A stretch of DNA of 21,854 bases, from positions 1 to 21,854 of the forward strand of contig USAI01000034.1 of assembly GCA_900552675.1 (NCBI GenBank). Direction: 5' to 3'. Origin of the DNA: an uncultured Prevotella sp. (GTDB lineage Bacteria; Bacteroidota; Bacteroidia; Bacteroidales; Bacteroidaceae). Under the pieces are notes generated by a model that saw only the letters and a list, made by a program, of their open reading frames with translations, had not been told where the DNA came from and did no database searches. Numbering within the stretch: position 1 is the first letter of the stretch; each line of letters opens with the position of its first letter. The translations under genes were made by a program, and so were the position numbers. Of the stretch, positions 16,401 through 21,854 are shown piece by piece.

Positions 16401-16490
16401 AGCTGTAACCGTTCCGCTAACAGTGATATTCTGTGCGAAAGCTATAGCGTATGTACAGAGACATACTAGTATAAATAAAAGTCGTTTCAT
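13404..16490 (-). CDS. SusC/RagA-family TonB-linked outer membrane transporter (operon-distal copy)
   Basis: This is a 1028-residue protein. A signal peptide (1-19, cut at AFA/Q) is followed by a carboxypeptidase-regulatory-like extension (about 21-93), the TonB-box-like motif DEVVVVGYG (100-108), a plug domain (about 113-230, with SVQNTLAGKLPG, FFIRGVSSLN, ILKDASTTAIYGIKGANGVLVVKTRRG as landmarks), and a 22-strand beta-barrel to the C-terminal Leu. An EF-hand-like loop (DLNGDGIINDYD) lies near residues 842-856, as in many SusC proteins. The family imports large oligosaccharides or peptides using TonB energy, with a SusD lid. It starts 6 nt after the susD stop and is last in the operon, so it has no SusD gene after it. 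Substrate cannot be told. Confidence 0.95.
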   Translation of the reverse strand: MKRLLFILVCLCTYAIAFAQNITVSGTVTASDGGDALIGVTVKSVKGKEAAVTDFDGRYTIKTQVGQKLIFSYIGYREYTVTVKGALLNVVMQPDNSNLDEVVVVGYGQAKRLTMTGAVSAVNGAELRKVPVSSVQNTLAGKLPGFFSQQRSGQPGKDASDFFIRGVSSLNDAGNKPLIIVDDVEYSYDQLSQINVNEIESISILKDASTTAIYGIKGANGVLVVKTRRGVDGAPKINVRMETGLQMAVRTPKFLNSYQTAQLVNEAYKNDGLTPAFTENDIEHFRTGDDPYGYPDVNWYNEIFKKTAMQSNINVDVSGGSERLKYFVSVGYFGQNSLLRDFDSGDDLNSSYRYRRFNFRSNLDFQVTNNLSMRLDVTSRFMNINEPRGINAVGAIYDFNEMHPYSAPVKNPDGTDAYLYDTNSRRPTLNARLANEGYNRTRRNDNNLLYSANWKMDFLTKGLSSNLRVAYSTIDENARSAWRNSYPTYHYNSATGLYNINPDGVYTKEVPAITVDPHTAIKDLNMMASINYARVFNQIHDVNAMLLFNQESKTVELDSPSWVYSPQVPTKFRGTTLKLSYKFDSRYLVDFNMAYNGSDRFKAGHRYGFFPAIGLGWAISEESWFRKHVKGVDLLKLRTSYGLVGSDVAMGNRYLYNQVYENGNSYYFSEYEAETFPGYKEGALGNDNVTWEKAKKFDLGIDLNLFNCVSLTFDYFYDKRYDQLVYRNDIPLILGVGTSPVNIARTTNQGFDGQIGYRQKFGDFQFNTNFVFSYAKNKIEYQAEAQQIYPWLASTGHSIGQPFGYTWEGYYTPDDIAKIKAGATDAPAVPNTDIPVQAGDLKYKDLNGDGIINDYDKSAIGKPNLPNTTLGWTVGGSWKGLTLSVLFQGSFNYSFSVVGTGIEPFKSQFQPLHLERWNLERYENGEPINFPRLTSNGNTVNSAQAYMSDFWLVDAWYIRLKTIDLSYDFPKKYTPRFLSGLRLYMNAYNLFTWTSYDKYQQDPEIKTNSAGDAYMNQRVINFGISLSL

Positions 16491-16496
16491 ATTCGG

Positions 16497-18263
16497 TTAC
16501 CAATTAGGGTTCTGTTTCATATTTTTATTCTTGATCACTTCGCTATAGGGGATAGGATACAAATAGTTTTTTGCACTAAACTTTGTTGTCATTAAGTCGA
16601 CACGCGTATATACGGTTTGTCCTGATCCTACCGTAATATTCATGCCTTGCAAGGGTTTAGCAAACACCTCTTCAGCAATGCGCCAACGACGAATATCGTA
16701 AAAACGATGCTCCTCGAAAGCCAACTCTATGCGCCGTTCGTTTTGTATCACTTTACGCATTTCATCTTTGGTCATGCCATCAGGCAGACCATATTTGCAG
16801 CCTGTTTTTCCTGCCTTAATGCCAGCACGTTTACGCAACATACGTATAGCATCATACACGTCTTTTGAAGGGGTGTCGAGATATTCATTTTCTGCCTCAG
16901 CAAAATTAAGTAATACCTCTGCATAACGAAACATTACCCACACGCGTGTGTGCTCGCTATATGATGTAGCATCAGCAAACTTGCCCATAAACTTACCCAT
17001 AAAATAGCTCGTTTTCGAATAGCTACTACCATTCGAAGGGTTATTATCACCACCTTGCCAAGTGGCTAATGTTGTACCCAACCATTTTGAACCATTGTGT
17101 AAAACCGTCATATCAAGTCTTGGATCTCGGTTGGCATATGGTTTTTGGTCATCATAAGGATATGTGGTGCTCTCACCAATGGGTTTACCGTCAAGCATAG
17201 GGAAGGCATCAACCAGGTTTTGTGTGGGACAAGTACGTCCGTTACCTAAATTGCTACCAGTAAATCCTAACGGGCCATTAGCGTTTTCTATGGCCTTACT
17301 CTTGCCATCATTACGGAAGAAGATGAGCTCTGGATTGGCACCATAGCTATAATAATTGAGAAAAACGTCGCGCATATCATCAGTTAAGATAAGATCTTCA
17401 GTGCCCTTATGTCCTACACTATAGATAAGATCACGGGCAGCGTCGGCCGCGCGTTTCCAGCGTTCTTTATCATAGTCTTTATAACCCACCAATTCATTAC
17501 CAGCCTCAAGTGTTTTACCATTAAACAGCGGACTGGCAGCATATAACAACACTCTCGACTTTAATGCTTGGCAAGCTTGCTTTGTTGCCACATGTGCATA
17601 CTCTGACATGTTAACAACAGGCATCGGACGCAGCGAATCTTGCACATCATCAAGTTCTTTTACAATATAATCAATACAGTCGTTAAATGAGTTTCGCGGT
17701 AGTTCAAGGTTGTCATTCAATCCGTAAACCTTATCCCCCATCAACGGTACGCCACCATATCGACGAACCAACTGAAAGTAAAACCAAGCCCTCAAGAAAC
17801 GAGCCTCAGCCTTCATTGAAACCCCTAACGGACGTGTCTGCCCTAATGCATTAACATAAGTCAGCCGAAATGGCACACGGTCAATACCATTAAGTAAAAT
17901 ATTGGCTTTACGTATGCCTGCATAATATTCATCCCACATCATGTCACTACCCACACGGTTACTGGCAGTGTAGCTTCCTTTATAGATACGCGTTACATCA
18001 GGATCATTATCTGCTTTGCTGCTGATAGCATCGTCAGTGGCAGCATCCAGATAATCGCCTCCCACACGATTATGTCCTGTTTTCATGACATCGTAGATAG
18101 AATTGAGCAACTGACGCGATTGTGTTCCCACCGAATCAGTAGGCGAAAACAGATATTCCCACGTAAACTCATCGGCAGGCAATGTCTCATAGTTGTCCAT
18201 GCACGACGTGAAAAGCGTTGCGCCAAAGACAATAGTTGCTAATATATTTATTTTACGTTTCAT
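16497..18263 (-). CDS. SusD/RagB-family surface nutrient-binding lipoprotein
   Basis: This is a 588-residue lipoprotein: signal peptide with lipobox LFTSC, lipidated C21, and acidic residues soon after (D23, E26) as in surface-exported Bacteroidota lipoproteins. KAEARFLRAWFYFQLVRRYGGVPL (about 151-174, landmarks ARFLRAW and YGGVPL) is the SusD helical signature, and the C-terminus YLYPIPYSEVIKNKNMKQNP is the classic ending. SusD proteins cap the SusC barrel and bind substrate at the surface. It starts 22 nt after the upstream SusC stop and ends 6 nt before the downstream SusC start, so it is translationally close to both. By the usual order it pairs with the upstream SusC. Confidence 0.95.
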   Translation of the reverse strand: MKRKINILATIVFGATLFTSCMDNYETLPADEFTWEYLFSPTDSVGTQSRQLLNSIYDVMKTGHNRVGGDYLDAATDDAISSKADNDPDVTRIYKGSYTASNRVGSDMMWDEYYAGIRKANILLNGIDRVPFRLTYVNALGQTRPLGVSMKAEARFLRAWFYFQLVRRYGGVPLMGDKVYGLNDNLELPRNSFNDCIDYIVKELDDVQDSLRPMPVVNMSEYAHVATKQACQALKSRVLLYAASPLFNGKTLEAGNELVGYKDYDKERWKRAADAARDLIYSVGHKGTEDLILTDDMRDVFLNYYSYGANPELIFFRNDGKSKAIENANGPLGFTGSNLGNGRTCPTQNLVDAFPMLDGKPIGESTTYPYDDQKPYANRDPRLDMTVLHNGSKWLGTTLATWQGGDNNPSNGSSYSKTSYFMGKFMGKFADATSYSEHTRVWVMFRYAEVLLNFAEAENEYLDTPSKDVYDAIRMLRKRAGIKAGKTGCKYGLPDGMTKDEMRKVIQNERRIELAFEEHRFYDIRRWRIAEEVFAKPLQGMNITVGSGQTVYTRVDLMTTKFSAKNYLYPIPYSEVIKNKNMKQNPNW

Positions 18264-18285
18264 AAATATTCGTTGTTAAAATGTT

Positions 18286-21200
18286 TTAGAAGTTTAGGGT
18301 TATACCTGTGAAGAAGCAACGCTGTATAGGTGATGAAGTGAAGGTCACCTCAGGATCAACCAAGTCGCAAGCTGAGAACGTGAGAACATTCTGTGCACTT
18401 ACAAACAATTTCACACGCAGTCCACCAAGCACGTTTTGGCAAACATTTGTAGGAATATTGTAAGCTAACTGCACATTTTTCAACCGCAAGAAGTTGCCTT
18501 TATGCATCCATAGTGATGATCCCCAATAGCCACCATAGTTATAGGTATTTCCACCAGCCGACAAGCGCGGATATGTAGCTGTTTCAGCTGTCTCAGGTGT
18601 CCAGCGTCCTAAAATATTCTTGTAGGCCTGTCCGTATCCTTGTCCTTCGGCCTGAAAACCTTCTACCAATGTGCGGTCATTAACATATAAATCTCTATTA
18701 TAGTATCCTTGCCACAACATTGAAAATTCAAAGCCTTTCCATTCAAAGCCTAAGTCGAGGCCGAAACTTTGCAGAGGTTTATCGCCACCTATCACTACAC
18801 GGTCATATTCATCAATCACGCCATCATTATTCTGGTCGACATACTTCACGTCGCCAGGTTGCACATCATATCCATTCATCACAGGATAGTTGTTAGCAAT
18901 ATCCTCAGCCGAGAGGAAGCCGTTTGCTTGCAACCCAAACATCATGCCCAATGGCCTACCCGTTTGGCGCATATAGGCATAGGGTGTAGCTTGCTCGTCC
19001 ATAAACAGCAGTTTTGTCTTTTCTATGCTCCAATTTCCTGTAACATAATAATTGAAAGCCCCCACATGGTCTTGCCATGTAACCGACAGTTCAACGCCTT
19101 GACGACGCGATTTACCTATATTCTCAGTAGGATATACTGTTCCCAGCAATGCGATACTTTTCCCTCGTGTCTGCAACAAGTCAGTATACTTATCATTATA
19201 ATAATCAACAGTACCACTCAGCCGATGTTTCAACAAGGCAAAGTCAACACCTACATTCAGTTTATGTGCCTTTTCCCATGTTAGGTAAGGGTTGTAAAGA
19301 GGTGTATTCTCGTTGGTAAAGATGCCATTGCTCTGCGACGAACCTTGCGGATAAGATGTTGTAGCATTTTGCGAAAAGGTTTGGCGATAACGATAATAGC
19401 CCGAGTTGTCAATACCGTTACCCGTGTGTCCGTAGGTGGCACGCCATTTCAATTTGTCCAGCCACTCAGCCCCTTGCATAAAGCGCTCCTTTTTCATGTT
19501 CCATCCCAATCCTACCGCAAAAAATGTTCCCCAACGGTTTCCTGGCGAATAACGATTAAAGTAACTCTGCACTACCGATGCCTCGGCCATATATTTTTGG
19601 TCATAGTCATACTTCACACTCTCCATAATATTCGAGGGTATCATAGGCAAGTCATACTGCACCACCTCATGACGTGTGTCAGCCATCAAGCCACCCTTAA
19701 GATGATGCTTACCAAAGTGGCGTTCATAGTCGATGGCCAACTGTCCGTAAAGGTTCTGATAAGTGGCAACATGGCGAAACGCGTTGCTCTGCGATACCGA
19801 AGCCCCATATTGCGTATACGTTTCCTTACCATTTTCGTCAATCAAGTATTTAAACACTGGGTTCTGCTTTGTACGCACTATGGCCGTACGTGTTTGATTT
19901 GTAACACTACCCATAAAACGAGCAGATAATCCCTTTACCAATTTATTGAAATCATATTTCAACTTGATATTGGCCATAATGTCTCGGGTATTATCATTGA
20001 GATAACCCGACTCCCAAGCCTGTGCAGCCAAGTTGTTTGTATATGAAATAGTGCCACCCCACGAGTCATTAGGGTTCTTAACAGGGTATGCATTGTTAGG
20101 TGTACGCCAAATATTGAGCAACAAATCGCTATAGCCCGAGCCTGAACCACCAGGCTGATTGCCCTCAATAACACGAGCAATGGCGTTCATCTGTGCTGTA
20201 AAGTCGGGTGTGATATTTATGTTCACTTTCGACGATATCATATAGCGATTTATGTTGAAATTGGTGTTGTAACCATTATTTTTATTGGTTTTAAACAGAC
20301 CTTCCTCGTTAGTGTAACCTAAAGAAACCACATATTGAGCCACACGTCCGCCACCCGAAACATTTAAATTATACGACTGCGACAAAGCGTTTTTGTTCAT
20401 CAGTTCATCATACCAGTTTACGTTAGGGTGTGTAAAGGGCTGCGTACCATCTAGATATTTCTGATAGTCGGAAACTGAATACAGGGCGCTGCTACCATCG
20501 TTTTGCAAAGCCTCGTTCAGCAGATACGAATACTCTGAGGCGCTAAGCGGCTTTTGTTCTTTCACATTACTGTGCAAGCCCCATTTGCCCGTAAACGAGA
20601 AATGAGGTTTACGTATTGTAGGGGTTTTTGTAGTAATGATAAGAGCGCCACGCGAGCTCTTCATGCCCAAGAACATGCTTGAGAGCGCATCACGTTGCAA
20701 CGTTACCGACTCAATGGCCTCGGGGTCGAGCGATAAATATTCGCGCTCCATACCATCTACTATTACCACTGGAGCCATACCACGAGCCGACAAACTAAAA
20801 CGTGTGTTATCGCTAAAGGGTAATGCTCCGTAGCTGGCAGGTCTGTTTCCGATAAGGTCACCCGATGTGTTTACCGAAGTGCGTTGTAAGTCGAAACCAC
20901 GATATTGCATAATATTGAAGCCTGCCATACGACCTTGCAACGAGGTGAGGATGTCGGTAGAAAGATATTTCTCCATATCTTTTCCTTGTACCATAGCAGT
21001 GGAGCCCAGCATCGTAGCATCAGTTTGAGACATTCCCATTTTATCAGTTACAGGAGCATCGTCGGTAGCGAAACGATCTGTAAGATGCACAATATATGTA
21101 TGGTTTTTCTTTACCTTCACACGTTCTTCACGACACAGATAGCCAATATGTTTAAACACTAGCATATCGTTATCGTTAAAGTCGAGCACAAATGCCCCAT

Positions 21201-21381
21201 CGGCATCAGTAGTGGTTTGCTTATCTTTTCCCTTTACCTGAATAACTACACCTGGTATAGGCATATTATTCGTATCATAGACAAGCACGCGCGTCTTGTT
21301 GTCAGTGTCTTTGGCTTGCATCGTCATAGCTAATGCAGCAAGCGTTAGGCATAATATATGTTTTTTATAGTGTTTCTTCAT
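18286..21381 (-). CDS. SusC/RagA-family TonB-linked outer membrane transporter (SusD-proximal copy, divergent)
   Basis: This is a 1031-residue protein. A signal peptide (1-23, MQA/K) is followed by a carboxypeptidase-regulatory-like extension (about 30-105), a plug (about 125-255) and a beta-barrel ending in LNF. Plug landmarks are LTSLQGRMAGF (146-155), VVIVDGMEREYLSLDPEAIESV (205-226) and FLGMKSSRGALIITTK (237-252). The usual DEVVVVGYG box is absent: the equivalent place reads DDAPVTDKMGMSQTD (107-121). The EF-hand-like loop DQNNDGVIDEYD lies near residues 845-858. Standing directly before susD, it is the expected partner of that lipoprotein. Sequence similarity to the distal SusC is only at family level, so the two are not a recent tandem duplication. 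Substrate unknown. Confidence 0.93.
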   Translation of the reverse strand: MKKHYKKHILCLTLAALAMTMQAKDTDNKTRVLVYDTNNMPIPGVVIQVKGKDKQTTTDADGAFVLDFNDNDMLVFKHIGYLCREERVKVKKNHTYIVHLTDRFATDDAPVTDKMGMSQTDATMLGSTAMVQGKDMEKYLSTDILTSLQGRMAGFNIMQYRGFDLQRTSVNTSGDLIGNRPASYGALPFSDNTRFSLSARGMAPVVIVDGMEREYLSLDPEAIESVTLQRDALSSMFLGMKSSRGALIITTKTPTIRKPHFSFTGKWGLHSNVKEQKPLSASEYSYLLNEALQNDGSSALYSVSDYQKYLDGTQPFTHPNVNWYDELMNKNALSQSYNLNVSGGGRVAQYVVSLGYTNEEGLFKTNKNNGYNTNFNINRYMISSKVNINITPDFTAQMNAIARVIEGNQPGGSGSGYSDLLLNIWRTPNNAYPVKNPNDSWGGTISYTNNLAAQAWESGYLNDNTRDIMANIKLKYDFNKLVKGLSARFMGSVTNQTRTAIVRTKQNPVFKYLIDENGKETYTQYGASVSQSNAFRHVATYQNLYGQLAIDYERHFGKHHLKGGLMADTRHEVVQYDLPMIPSNIMESVKYDYDQKYMAEASVVQSYFNRYSPGNRWGTFFAVGLGWNMKKERFMQGAEWLDKLKWRATYGHTGNGIDNSGYYRYRQTFSQNATTSYPQGSSQSNGIFTNENTPLYNPYLTWEKAHKLNVGVDFALLKHRLSGTVDYYNDKYTDLLQTRGKSIALLGTVYPTENIGKSRRQGVELSVTWQDHVGAFNYYVTGNWSIEKTKLLFMDEQATPYAYMRQTGRPLGMMFGLQANGFLSAEDIANNYPVMNGYDVQPGDVKYVDQNNDGVIDEYDRVVIGGDKPLQSFGLDLGFEWKGFEFSMLWQGYYNRDLYVNDRTLVEGFQAEGQGYGQAYKNILGRWTPETAETATYPRLSAGGNTYNYGGYWGSSLWMHKGNFLRLKNVQLAYNIPTNVCQNVLGGLRVKLFVSAQNVLTFSACDLVDPEVTFTSSPIQRCFFTGITLNF

Positions 21382-21401
21382 CTTGTTTTGTTTTTAAAGA
21401 T

Positions 21402-21854
21402 TCATTCACAAGAGAATACGAAATTGAAGAGTTCTTTTTCCGTTGGATAAGGAGTGCCCTGTTGCACAAAGTTATCATCCGACTGTGTAATAACTATTGA
21501 GCCATCAGCATTGCTAAACCAGTAGCAAATGTGGTCTATCTGCTGATCGGTAGGCACACCAAAAAAGCCACAAGGCCATATTGTTAGCTGGAAAGTTTTA
21601 GTCAGCTTGTTAGGCTGGCTCATTAGCGTTTTCTCGTTGCGGTTATCTATACGATACACACGCCCGTCTGTAGTTACAGCTTCGCCTTGCAGATACACCA
21701 CATTGCTTTGTGCTAGCAGGTTATCGGCAGCATCGCCAATAAACGAAATGGTAACATAATCGTTTTGCAATGCCGTCATGGGTGTAACCTTGTTATAATG
21801 ATTATTACAGAAATCAAGCGTCATACCCTGTCCCCCTACAACCTCAAAACAGAT
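21402..21854 (-). CDS. C-terminal end of an unrecognised protein of the SusCD operon (partial)
   Basis: The reading frame is open through the right edge of the window and stops 20 nt before the divergent susC start, so it is the first visible gene of the operon and its N-terminus lies outside. The visible 150 residues have no membrane helix and read like a beta-rich extracellular domain. The segment TIWPCGFFGVPTDQQIDHICYWFSNADGS (landmarks FFGVPTDQQI and WFSNADGS) resembles a motif in beta-sandwich domains of Bacteroidota polysaccharide-locus proteins such as SusE/F-like or DUF4961-type proteins; this is from memory and unverified. A surface substrate-binding accessory is the best guess. An internal Met (21824) is probably not the true start, since coding sequence seems to continue upstream of it. 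Confidence 0.6.
   Translation of the reverse strand: MCFEVVGGQGMTLDFCNNHYNKVTPMTALQNDYVTISFIGDAADNLLAQSNVVYLQGEAVTTDGRVYRIDNRNEKTLMSQPNKLTKTFQLTIWPCGFFGVPTDQQIDHICYWFSNADGSIVITQSDDNFVQQGTPYPTEKELFNFVFSCE

Noticed and set aside
13404..21381. The two susC genes as a recent tandem duplication
   Set aside because: They differ throughout the extension, TonB-box region and plug, sharing only family-level motifs.
1..21854. IS elements, prophage, CRISPR array, tRNA or rRNA genes
   Set aside because: No transposase or integrase frames, no regularly spaced repeat array, and no tRNA- or rRNA-like segment were recognised.

Overview
The window comes from a chromosome of the phylum Bacteroidota, most likely Prevotella or a close relative in the order Bacteroidales. 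The evidence is the repeated promoter form TTTG-N20-TAnnTTTG, the lack of Shine-Dalgarno sequences, a fused MurF-alanine racemase, a class II ribonucleotide reductase with a TSCPD-type tail, an amidase followed by a lone MCE protein, and a SusC/SusD outer-membrane uptake cluster. No IS element, phage gene, CRISPR array, tRNA or rRNA was seen.

Layout. 180-841 (+): a type II toxin-antitoxin pair, higB then higA, with a perfect palindrome over its promoter. 1078-2484 (+): dnaA, closed by an intrinsic terminator. 2632-5106 (+): bifunctional murF-alr. 5120-7141 (-): topB, a type IA topoisomerase converging on murF-alr with a 13-nt gap. 7334-9880 (+): nrdJ, divergent from topB, followed by a strong terminator. 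9966-10343 (+): folB. 10534-13037 (+): a secreted cell-wall amidase and an MlaD-like MCE protein, probably co-transcribed and ended by a terminator at 13114-13155. 13404-21854 (-): a tightly packed operon entering from beyond the right edge. In transcription order it holds the C-terminal end of an unrecognised protein, a SusC-family transporter, a SusD-family lipoprotein and a second, unlike SusC-family transporter, ending at a terminator near 13309-13355.

The left 13 kb is mostly housekeeping: replication start and DNA topology (dnaA, topB), nucleotide supply (nrdJ), folate synthesis (folB), and cell-envelope building and remodelling (murF-alr, amidase, mlaD). The right 8.5 kb is accessory: TonB-driven uptake of a glycan or peptide whose identity cannot be read here, because no enzyme or regulator of the locus lies in the window.

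No wholly new system is evident. The points most worth a second look are the single SusD between two different SusC proteins (the upstream one without the usual TonB-box-like motif), the palindromic operator and apparently leaderless start of higB, folB sitting directly behind a strong terminator with no room for its own promoter, the non-canonical Toprim acidic motif in TopB, and the repeat-built linker of the amidase.
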